Origin: Clostridium chromiireducens
GTDB lineage: Bacteria; Bacillota; Clostridia; Clostridiales; Clostridiaceae
Direction: 5' to 3'
Length of the DNA: 64,000 nucleotides
Assembly: GCF_002029255.1 (NCBI RefSeq)
Contig: NZ_MZGT01000010.1
Span: forward strand, 1 to 64,000
Shown: positions 56,518-64,000 of the stretch, piece after piece
How positions within the stretch are numbered: the stretch's first letter is position 1
How the letters are laid out: each line of letters starts with the position of its first letter
The notes under the pieces: model-generated
Told to the model about the DNA's origin: nothing
The model's database searches: none
Seen by the model: the letters and a program-made list of their open reading frames with translations, nothing else
Made by a program: the position numbers and the translations under genes

Positions 56518-57603
56518 CTATAGCTCATACTTTATACTTGTTATTACTGTTGAAATCTCATCTATTAAATTAACTTCTTTATTAATCATATTTGAATCAG
56601 TACTCCTAAGTATTTTTACAATAGGTCTTAGCGGGAAATTTGGAAGCGTTTCTTGTACTACCGCTATGTCACCAGTACTAAGTTCAACTAAAGTTCCCTT
56701 AGAGAAGGGAATCACAATTTTGCAAAAAGTAATTACTATATCATAATCAAATATTTTACCCGCATTTGACATTAAATATTCTAAAACGTCGCTAGGAAAC
56801 ATTGCCTTTTTATTTGGTCTGCCCGAAGATAATTCATCATATGCATTAGCGATGCTAACAATTTTACTTAAAATATTTATTTCACCATTTGTTAAACCAT
56901 TAGGATATCCTAACCCGTCGCATCTTTCATGATGTTGAAGTGCTATTACCTTACTATGAGCACTCAAGTTATAGGAGTCAGATAAATACTTATATCCTAA
57001 AGTAGAGTGTTGTTTTAAGATTAGAGTTTCTTCAGGTGTTAATTCCTCTTCCTTCATAAGGATTTCCTTAGGGATAAATGATTTACCCACATCGTGTAGT
57101 AAAGCACCAATACAAAGGTGCTGTAGCTGCTTTTTAGGAAGTTTTAAGGTAATACCAATAATAAGTGATATTACAGCAACATTTACAGAGTGTGAATATA
57201 TATAGTTATCCATGCTTCTTATATCAACTAATGAAAGTAGGATATTTCTATTACTTAGTATGTTTTCTATTAAATTTTCAGCCATATTTTCAATATTCTC
57301 AAAATAAACAGTTTCCTTTTTGGAAAATTTATCAGCAACAGTAAGTCTATTTATGTTCGAGAAAGCTTCTTTTATAGTTATAATTGCTTTTTGTCTTAAC
57401 TCGGGTTTTATAATATCTTCAATTTCTTCAGAACTATATTCATCAATTATATATATTGATAGAATATTTATATTCTTTATTTTCGATATAACTCCTTCAC
57501 TTAGAGTTACACCTTCCCTTACTAAAACTCTACCGTCAGAATCATATAATGTTTTACCAATAATTGAATTTGGTTTTACACATTCAATTGGAACTAATCT
57601 CAT
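56518..57603 (-). CDS. HD-GYP domain cyclic-di-GMP phosphodiesterase (second paralog)
   Basis: 361 residues, closely similar along its whole length to the protein at 5141-6250. HDVGK and HHERCDGLGYP signatures are intact; the GRP region reads SSGRPNKKAM in place of SDRPYKRAM. ATG 57603 follows GAGGAG and gives MRLVPIECV, aligned with the paralog; an ATG 12 codons upstream precedes that site. It is probably co-transcribed with the downstream glycosyltransferase, which could link c-di-GMP turnover with surface polysaccharide. Confidence 0.92.
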   Translation of the reverse strand: MRLVPIECVKPNSIIGKTLYDSDGRVLVREGVTLSEGVISKIKNINILSIYIIDEYSSEEIEDIIKPELRQKAIITIKEAFSNINRLTVADKFSKKETVYFENIENMAENLIENILSNRNILLSLVDIRSMDNYIYSHSVNVAVISLIIGITLKLPKKQLQHLCIGALLHDVGKSFIPKEILMKEEELTPEETLILKQHSTLGYKYLSDSYNLSAHSKVIALQHHERCDGLGYPNGLTNGEINILSKIVSIANAYDELSSGRPNKKAMFPSDVLEYLMSNAGKIFDYDIVITFCKIVIPFSKGTLVELSTGDIAVVQETLPNFPLRPIVKILRSTDSNMINKEVNLIDEISTVITSIKYEL

Positions 57604-57994
57604 TGCTATCGTCTCCTCAATTGTTTGGTTATAGTACAATTTACAACATAATTCGCAGTTTATATTCTTAATATAATAGTAGTATATCAGTAAAGTTATC
57701 CCATTTATAGTACTATAGGAAAAAATATATAAATATTTATGTAATATATTGTAATATTGTATGGAAAAATTAATGACACGAATAATTATAATTATTGAAT
57801 GAGATTTAGGAGGAGACAGAAATAAGAATTGAATTCACTTATAGTAAGGTAAGCAAAGTTTTGAGGATTTTATTTTTTATGTAAATTTCTAATTTTTTAT
57901 ACTGTTTAAGTTAATAAATTTGTTACTTGATGTTTAAATTATGTTATAATATTATAGATTACAAATAAAAATATCAAAAGGGGGCTTTTTTCAA
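57604..57994. other. Divergent intergenic region upstream of serC
   Basis: About 390 AT-rich bases. TTGATG (57927-57932) and TATTAT (57950-57955) with 17-base spacing are a possible serC promoter. AGGAGGAGA near 57811 resembles a ribosome binding site but is followed only by a short blocked frame. Confidence 0.45.
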
Positions 57995-59077
57995 ATGTCA
58001 AGAGTTTATAATTTTTCAGCTGGACCAGCTGTATTGCCAGAAGAGGTTCTTAAAGAAGCAGCAGAAGAAATGTTAGATTATGCTGGTACTGGTATGTCAG
58101 TTATGGAGATGAGTCATCGTTCTAAAGCTTTTGAGGGGATTATTACAGAAGCAGAACAATCGTTGAGAGAATTAATGAATATTCCAGACAACTACAAGGT
58201 ATTATTTCTTCAAGGTGGGGCATCACAACAATTTGCAATGATTCCAATGAACTTAATGAAAAATAAAGTTGCAGATCATATTGTTACAGGGCAATGGGCT
58301 AAGAAAGCAGCATCGGAAGGGAAAATATATGGAAAAGTTAATATCTTAGCTTCTTCAGAGGATAAAACTTTCTCATATATACCAGATCTAAAGGATTTAA
58401 AGATTTCTGAGGATGCTGATTACGTGTATATATGCCATAACAATACCATATACGGAACAAAGTATAACGATCTTCCAGAAGTAGGGGACAAGGTGTTAGT
58501 AGCAGATATGTCATCAGATTTCTTATCTGAACCAGTGGATGTATCAAAGTATGGATTAATTTTTGCAGGAGCTCAAAAGAATGTAGGACCTGCTGGAGTT
58601 GTTGTAGTAATAATTCGTGAAGATTTAATTACAGACGATGTATTGCCAGGTACTCCAACAATGTTGAAATATAAGATTCATGCTGATAATAAATCATTAT
58701 ATAATACACCACCAGCATATGGAATTTACATATGTGGAAAAGTATTTAAATGGCTTCAAGATAAAGGTGGATTAGAAGCAATGAAGAATATTAATGAAGA
58801 AAAAGCTGCTATATTATACAATTATCTTGATTCAAGTAATATGTTCAAAGGAACTGTTGTAAAGAAGGATCGTTCTTTAATGAATGTACCATTTGTAACT
58901 GGTTCAGATGAATTAGATGCTAAGTTCGTTAAGGAAGCTAAAGCAGCTGGATTTGAAAACTTAAAGGGACACAGATCTGTTGGTGGTATGAGAGCAAGTA
59001 TATATAATGCTATGCCAATAGATGGTGTTAAAGCTTTAGTTGAATTTATGAAGAAATTCGAAGAAGAAAATAAATAA
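57995..59077 (+). CDS. serC: Phosphoserine aminotransferase
   Basis: A 360-residue PLP enzyme: NFSAGPAVLPEEVL at the start, FLQGGASQQFAM, and the PLP-binding Lys in AGAQKNVGPAG. It converts 3-phosphohydroxypyruvate to phosphoserine in serine synthesis. AAAGGGGG precedes the ATG. It stands alone; serA, often next to it in clostridia, is not here. Confidence 0.95.
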   Translation: MSRVYNFSAGPAVLPEEVLKEAAEEMLDYAGTGMSVMEMSHRSKAFEGIITEAEQSLRELMNIPDNYKVLFLQGGASQQFAMIPMNLMKNKVADHIVTGQWAKKAASEGKIYGKVNILASSEDKTFSYIPDLKDLKISEDADYVYICHNNTIYGTKYNDLPEVGDKVLVADMSSDFLSEPVDVSKYGLIFAGAQKNVGPAGVVVVIIREDLITDDVLPGTPTMLKYKIHADNKSLYNTPPAYGIYICGKVFKWLQDKGGLEAMKNINEEKAAILYNYLDSSNMFKGTVVKKDRSLMNVPFVTGSDELDAKFVKEAKAAGFENLKGHRSVGGMRASIYNAMPIDGVKALVEFMKKFEEENK

Positions 59078-59094
59078 TAAAGTTAATATAATAT

Positions 59095-59124
59095 AAAGGG
59101 GGAATCGATAGATTTCCCCTTTTA
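59095..59124 (+). terminator. Intrinsic terminator after serC
   Basis: AAAGGGGGAA pairs with TTTCCCCTTT across a short loop. Confidence 0.85.
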
Positions 59125-59405
59125 GATTGCCTTAACTACGTATGGTGTATAGACAATAAATACAATATATACAAAGGCTAAGAATATTAATTGTATTTTA
59201 ACTATTTTTTTATAAGGCATTAATAATATAAACACCATACATTAGGTTTTCAAAGTAATATTAAGATAATATATATTATGAAAACAAAATATATTAAGAG
59301 AATAGTAGTATAAGCACCATATAAAGGCATAGCAGTGGAATACATAAAAATAAGAATGTATTAGTTAGATTAGCATTTAATTAATGTAGGATATATTTTG
59401 TATAA
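59125..59405. other. Intergenic region between serC and asnS
   Basis: AT-rich, no gene. GTATGGTGT (59139-59147) and ACACCATAC (59232-59240) form a 9-bp inverted repeat 84 bases apart, and CACCATA recurs near 59320. No identified role. Confidence 0.35.
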
Positions 59406-59441
59406 AAAAAAGAGAGATAAAATAACTCTTTACCTCTCTTT
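59402..59441 (-). terminator. Intrinsic terminator after asnS
   Basis: On the minus strand AAAGAGAGGTAAA pairs with TTTATCTCTCTTT, followed by a T run. Confidence 0.85.
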
Positions 59442-59525
59442 CACTACTTATAGAATAATATTATGCGAAAGTATATAAATAGGAATGCGCATATAATATG
59501 TTAAAGTATACTATATGTCAAATGA

Positions 59526-60920
59526 TTAGAACTCGCTTGTTCCTGGAGTTCTAGGGAATGGTATTACGTCCCTAATATTTGTCATACCTGTTATATACAT
59601 AATTAACCTTTCAAAGCCTAAGCCAAATCCTGCATGTTTAGTTTCGCCGTATTTTCTTAATTCTAGATACCACCAGTAATCTTCTTCAGATAAACTCAAT
59701 TCAGCCATTCTGCTTTTTAGGACATCTAATCTTTCTTCTCTTTGGCTACCACCTATAATTTCACCAATGCCTGGTACTAGAAGGTCTGTAGCTGCAACTG
59801 TTTTGCCATCTTCATTAAGTCTCATATAGAAGGCTTTTATATCTTTAGGATAATCTGTTACGAATAAAGGTTTCTTAAAGTGTTCCTCAGTAAGAAATCT
59901 TTCATGTTCTGTTTGTAAGTCTATACCCCAAGTCACAGGATAATCAAATTGCTTTCCACAATTCTGTAGTATATTAACAGCTTCTGTATAAGTAACCCTA
60001 GCAAAATCAGATGAAACTACATGATTTAATCTTTCAAGTAATCCTTTATCAACAAATTGATTAAAAAACTCTAATTCTTCTGGACACTCATCCATAACAT
60101 ATTTAATAACATATTTAAGCATATCTTCTGCAAGTTCCATATCGTCTTGTAAGTCAGCAAATGCGATTTCAGGTTCAATCATCCAAAATTCAGCTGCATG
60201 TCTTGTGGTATTAGAGTTTTCCGCTCTAAATGTAGGACCGAATGTGTATATATTTCTAAATGCTAGAGCGAAACATTCTCCATTTAATTGACCAGATACA
60301 GTAAGGTTAGTTTCCTTGCCAAAAAAATCCTTGCTAAAATCTACATTTCCATCCTTAGTTAATTCAGGAGTTTTAGAATTTAGAGTTGTCACTCTAAACA
60401 TTTCTCCAGCACCTTCACAATCACTGCCGGTTATTATAGGCGTATGTGTATATACAAAATTCTGATCTTGGAAGAACTTATGGATAGCATAAGCGGCAAC
60501 AGAACGAACTCTAAAAGTTGCTGCAAAAGCGTTACTTCTAGGTCTTAAATGAGCTATTGTTCTTAAGTATTCAAAAGTATGCCTTTTCTTTTGTAGCGGA
60601 TAATCTGAATTTGACATACCTTCGATGTTAACACTACTTGCCTGAATCTCAAAGGGCTGCTTTGAATCAGGTGTTGCAACTAGTGTACCAATGACTGAAA
60701 TTGATGAATTTATAGGCAACTTTGATATTTCCTTAAAATTACTTAGTTTATCATCAATAACTACTTGGATGTTTTTAAAGAAAGAACCATCATTAACTTC
60801 AATAAATCCGAATGCATTAGAGGCTCTAAGAGTCCTTATCCAACCTGATATTGTTATCTCCTTTGATAAGAAATTGTCAGTATTTCTATAAAGGCTTCTA
60901 ACTGAAATTGATTTTGCCAT
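59526..60920 (-). CDS. asnS: Asparaginyl-tRNA synthetase
   Basis: 464 residues. An N-terminal OB-fold anticodon-binding domain ([20 protein letters not shown]) and a class II core with motif 2 ([20 protein letters not shown]) and motif 3 ([13 protein letters not shown]). The motif-2 pattern [14 protein letters not shown] is that of AsnRS rather than AspRS. GGAGGT precedes the ATG. I see no T-box in the leader. Confidence 0.95.
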   Translation of the reverse strand: MAKSISVRSLYRNTDNFLSKEITISGWIRTLRASNAFGFIEVNDGSFFKNIQVVIDDKLSNFKEISKLPINSSISVIGTLVATPDSKQPFEIQASSVNIEGMSNSDYPLQKKRHTFEYLRTIAHLRPRSNAFAATFRVRSVAAYAIHKFFQDQNFVYTHTPIITGSDCEGAGEMFRVTTLNSKTPELTKDGNVDFSKDFFGKETNLTVSGQLNGECFALAFRNIYTFGPTFRAENSNTTRHAAEFWMIEPEIAFADLQDDMELAEDMLKYVIKYVMDECPEELEFFNQFVDKGLLERLNHVVSSDFARVTYTEAVNILQNCGKQFDYPVTWGIDLQTEHERFLTEEHFKKPLFVTDYPKDIKAFYMRLNEDGKTVAATDLLVPGIGEIIGGSQREERLDVLKSRMAELSLSEEDYWWYLELRKYGETKHAGFGLGFERLIMYITGMTNIRDVIPFPRTPGTSEF

Positions 60921-61398
60921 ATTATATGACCTCCATTTTTATAATTAATCTTTTGATTAAAATAAAAGTTATGTTAATGAAATGTTTTCATTATACGAAA
61001 TACTATTAATTTAACCCATTGCGCTTAATAATAAATTGATTTTACAACACTTTCTTAGTGAATGCAACTTAGAGCCTGTCTTTAATTAGATAATAATTTG
61101 TAATTTTAAATGCCTAAGTTATAAGTACAATGTAAAATAAATGAAATATTAATAAATTTAATCAATAATATTATATTATTTTCAAGTTCAGCATAAATAA
61201 GGCTTTAAAATATACACTTACGAAATAAAAAATAAGCTGTAAATGTTCATAAGAGATATGAATTCATTTGCTACTAAATCTTAATAAAAATAAGATTGTA
61301 TAAAAAATTCAAAATCTGCTTAGAACATTTCAGCAAATTTATATATATAAGATAACAATAGACGTAATGTCCAAAGAGTAATTCCTTGTAAGGCTTGT
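60921..61398. other. Intergenic region upstream of asnS
   Basis: About 480 AT-rich bases on the promoter side of asnS and beyond the end of the phosphoesterase gene. No T-box core, gene or repeat recognised. Confidence 0.45.
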
Positions 61399-62097
61399 CT
61401 ATTCTAAGCCGTTTTCTAGGCTCTGAATCAATCCATTTGGAAATTCTAGTATAGTCATATCTTTAATAATTCTTTTATAAGCATAAGGTATTTCTTTTAT
61501 TTGAACTTTCATGCCATCTTCTTTTGTTATAGTTAATATACAATAAGTACTATTTGGTCGGCCAATTTTTGGTTTACCTACACTACCACAATTTATATAT
61601 ACCTTATTTCCGAATTCTTTTATTCCAGGAATATGGGTATGAGCACAAATTAAGACATCCTCATTAAGATCATTCATAATATTTAGAGTATTATCATCAT
61701 CTTTTAAAAGATATTCATTAATTTTATTTGGGCTTCCATGAACAAATAAAAGATTTTTATTAAGAATATTTAAAGTCAAACTAGTGGATAAATTTTTGAG
61801 AAATATTCTGTTCTCCTCTCTTAATTCATTGACGGTCCAAGGGAGAGAGAAACTGTTAATGTGAGTTTCTCTTATGAAAGAATATTCATTATCGACCACA
61901 GAGATATCATAATTCCCTTTTATGCAAAGAATATGCCTTCTTCTAATCATTGAAATTACTTCATTGGGATGTGGACCATAGCCAACTAAGTCGCCTAAAC
62001 AAATAATAGTATCAACTTTTTCAGAATCTATATCTTCTAAGGCATTCATAAGAGCATATACGTTAGCATGAATATCTGAAATTACTGCTATTTTCAT
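61399..62097 (-). CDS. Metallophosphoesterase family protein
   Basis: 232 residues of the calcineurin-like YfcE/MJ0936 type: AVISDIHANVYAL, GDLVGYGP, IKGNYD, CAHTHIPG and INCGSVGKP. It is a metal-dependent phosphodiesterase or phosphatase with unknown substrate. ATG 62097 follows AGGAGGA; the ATG two codons upstream abuts that site. It lies 43 bases after murC on the same strand. Confidence 0.9.
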   Translation of the reverse strand: MKIAVISDIHANVYALMNALEDIDSEKVDTIICLGDLVGYGPHPNEVISMIRRRHILCIKGNYDISVVDNEYSFIRETHINSFSLPWTVNELREENRIFLKNLSTSLTLNILNKNLLFVHGSPNKINEYLLKDDDNTLNIMNDLNEDVLICAHTHIPGIKEFGNKVYINCGSVGKPKIGRPNSTYCILTITKEDGMKVQIKEIPYAYKRIIKDMTILEFPNGLIQSLENGLE

Positions 62098-62140
62098 AAG
62101 CATTCCTCCTATGTTGTTTAAAAAAGTTAAAAATGTTTAC

Positions 62141-63520
62141 TTAAGATTTCAAATAATTTTCTCCAACAATAACTACATCACCAGCACCTACGGTTAGTAA
62201 TAAGTCACCAGAAGCGAGTTTTGATTTTACATAGTTTAGGGCTTCGTCATGAGAGTGCACATTGGTACAATTTACACCTTTATCCCTTATAGCATCACCT
62301 AATTCATCAGAAGATACAAGACTGTTATTTTTCTCACGAGCAGCATAAACGTCCATTAATATAAGTTCATCTGTATCATAGAAACATTCAGTAAACTCAT
62401 CAAATAAAGCTTTTGTTCTAGTGTAAGTGTGTGGTTGAAAGATGCAAAAAGTTCTATTATGATGAATTTGTTTTGCAGTGCTTAAAGTCGCTTTAATCTC
62501 TGTAGGATGATGAGCATAGTCATCTATTACAGTAACACCATTTAATTCACCTTTATATTCAAATCTTTTATGGGCACCTTTGCACTTTGATAATCCTTCA
62601 ATTATACTATCATAAGAAATATTGAAAATTAATGAAACGCAGATTGAAGCAAGAGCGTTTAATATATTATGCTTACCAGGTACATCTAAAGTTAAGTTAA
62701 ATAAATATTTATTATCTTTATATACATCAAAGGTTGCACAACCATTTTTATTGAAAACTATGTTCTTTGCAGTAACATTAGCATTATCAGTAAAACCATA
62801 GCTTAAAGTATTGCAAGTTGCTTTTAATAACACTTCTTTAACTCTAAAATCATCACAGTAACCCACTAGGTATCCATCATCTGGAATAAGTTTAGAGAAT
62901 TGTAGGAAGGTATCTGCAATTTCATCTATATCTTTATAACAGTCCAAGTGATCAGCATCGATGTTTAAAATTATTCCTACATAAGGGAAGAATTTTAAGA
63001 ACGAACGTTTATATTCGCAAGCTTCAGTTAAAAAATATTCACTATTTCCTATTCTAAAATTACCACCTATTGCATCTAACTCGCCTCCAACTAAAATCGT
63101 TGGATCTAAATCACCAGCAAGAGTTATATGAGAAAGCATTGATGTACATGTAGTTTTTCCATGTGTACCTGATATAGCTACATTATATTTATGCCCCTTC
63201 ATAATTTGTCCTAAGAATTCAGCTCTATCCATTAATAAAATATTTTTTTCTTCAGCTTCTAATAATTCAGGATTATCAGATGGTATTGCTGCAGTATAAA
63301 CTACTAGATCTACGTCTTTAATATTTTCTCTTTTGTGACCTATGTAAATTTCAGCACCTGAAATTCTTAATTTATCAATAATAGGAGAATCTTTAAAGTC
63401 TGAACCAGATACTTTAAATCCGCTGTTTAATAGAACAGCAGCAAGTCCGCTCATGCTAATTCCACCAATGCCAATGAAATGAATTTTTTTATCTTTATCT
63501 TTTATAAAATTGAAAGACAA
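62141..63520 (-). CDS. murC: UDP-N-acetylmuramate-L-alanine ligase
   Basis: 459 residues, the first Mur ligase: [14 protein letters not shown] at the N-terminus, the ATP loop [15 protein letters not shown] and the C-terminal [14 protein letters not shown]. It adds L-alanine to UDP-MurNAc in the cytoplasm. A TTG start with AAAGGAG eight bases upstream gives MSFNFI. It is divergent from purR, as I recall for other Clostridium cluster I genomes. Confidence 0.95.
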   Translation of the reverse strand: MSFNFIKDKDKKIHFIGIGGISMSGLAAVLLNSGFKVSGSDFKDSPIIDKLRISGAEIYIGHKRENIKDVDLVVYTAAIPSDNPELLEAEEKNILLMDRAEFLGQIMKGHKYNVAISGTHGKTTCTSMLSHITLAGDLDPTILVGGELDAIGGNFRIGNSEYFLTEACEYKRSFLKFFPYVGIILNIDADHLDCYKDIDEIADTFLQFSKLIPDDGYLVGYCDDFRVKEVLLKATCNTLSYGFTDNANVTAKNIVFNKNGCATFDVYKDNKYLFNLTLDVPGKHNILNALASICVSLIFNISYDSIIEGLSKCKGAHKRFEYKGELNGVTVIDDYAHHPTEIKATLSTAKQIHHNRTFCIFQPHTYTRTKALFDEFTECFYDTDELILMDVYAAREKNNSLVSSDELGDAIRDKGVNCTNVHSHDEALNYVKSKLASGDLLLTVGAGDVVIVGENYLKS

Positions 63521-63806
63521 ATGATCAACTCCTTTAAACTTAATAAAACAAAATATAAAATTATTTTCAACTTAAATTAAATCATTTAGTTTTATACTTT
63601 AAATATAATTATATACATTTTTCTGAAAATCAACCATAGGAAAAAGTAAATACACAATATTTTATGCATATTTGATTTATTTGTGAACAGCATATAAACA
63701 TATATAGTAACTTTATAACTAAAAATATTGATATTAACCTAAATTTAGCATAAAATATGAATATTAAAGCGATTTAATATAAAAAAATTCGTGTAGGAGA
63801 ATTAAT

Positions 63807-64000
63807 ATGGAAAAGTTTACGAGAAATAAGAGGGTAGTTGCCATAACCAAAATTTTATTAGAGAGTCCTAATAAAATACTAGGATTAAATAGGTTTTCAG
63901 AATTATTAAATGCAGCAAAATCTACTATAAGTGAAGATATAGTTGTTGTTCGTGAAGTTTTAGAAAAGCTTAAAATGGGTAGAGTTGAAACAATCGCTGG
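63807..64000 (+). CDS. purR: Pur operon repressor PurR (5' part, truncated by window edge)
   Basis: The first 64 codons are present. The reading MEKFTRNKRVVAITKILL, NRFSELLNAAKSTISED and VVVREVLEKL matches the winged-helix N-terminus of Bacillus-type PurR, which represses purine synthesis genes and responds to PRPP. The phosphoribosyltransferase-like effector domain lies beyond the window. TAGGAGA precedes the ATG. Confidence 0.85.
   Translation, partial: MEKFTRNKRVVAITKILLESPNKILGLNRFSELLNAAKSTISEDIVVVREVLEKLKMGRVETIA

Noticed and set aside
59139..59240. Inverted repeat as insertion-sequence ends
   Set aside because: Only 9 bp, 84 bases apart inside, no transposase and no target duplication.

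Overview
The window is AT-rich chromosomal DNA with strong AGGAGG-type ribosome binding sites. It carries anaerobe genes (class III ribonucleotide reductase nrdD/nrdG, ferredoxin, several radical-SAM enzymes) and spore genes (spmA, spmB, a Csp/SleC-type germination protein). This points to a spore-forming Clostridium sensu stricto, probably near C. butyricum/C. beijerinckii; the species is inferred. No rRNA, tRNA, insertion sequence, prophage or CRISPR array was seen. TTG or GTG starts look likely for about nine genes.

Layout. 1-4.7 kb: carAB behind a PyrR-type attenuator. 4.7-5.0 kb: a small gene whose promoter holds two LexA-type boxes. 5.1-9.1 kb: an HD-GYP phosphodiesterase, murI, a cyclophilin, a DUF3783 protein and an XRE regulator. 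9.2-12.4 kb: one long ORF joining a Csp-like subtilisin to a complete SleC-like cortex hydrolase. 12.5-19.4 kb: two radical-SAM proteins, a YkvI transporter, ComB, a BFD-like protein and a two-component system. 19.4-22.1 kb: a TubZ-like tubulin divergent from a TubY-like MerR/coiled-coil gene that has a c-di-GMP-I riboswitch. 22.4-27.2 kb: T-box-ileS and ccpA. 27.3-30.8 kb: marR-MATE and spmAB. 30.9-36.5 kb: two aminopeptidase P genes and T-box-metG. 36.8-40.4 kb: the conserved Firmicute block tatD-yabE-rnmV-ksgA. 40.5-46.5 kb: a collagen-like protein, lgt, a lipoprotein, mrp and ferredoxin. 46.6-55.3 kb: degV, nrdD, a likely Re-citrate synthase with aconitase, nrdG, a cluster of three DnaA boxes, and 3-methyladenine glycosylase. 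55.5-64 kb: a glycosyltransferase with a second HD-GYP gene, serC, asnS, a phosphoesterase, murC and the start of purR.

How the parts relate. Two HD-GYP proteins should degrade c-di-GMP, and a c-di-GMP-I riboswitch sits ahead of the TubY-like gene. The second messenger may therefore control a chromosomal tubulin-like module. That module resembles the type III partition system of Clostridium phage c-st, but no TubR gene is visible. It is the best candidate for an undescribed system here. The second is the Csp-SleC fusion, which puts a germination protease and its usual substrate in one polypeptide and keeps an internal ribosome binding site at the junction. Most of the rest is core metabolism with recognisable RNA-level control (PyrR attenuator, two T-boxes, many intrinsic terminators).
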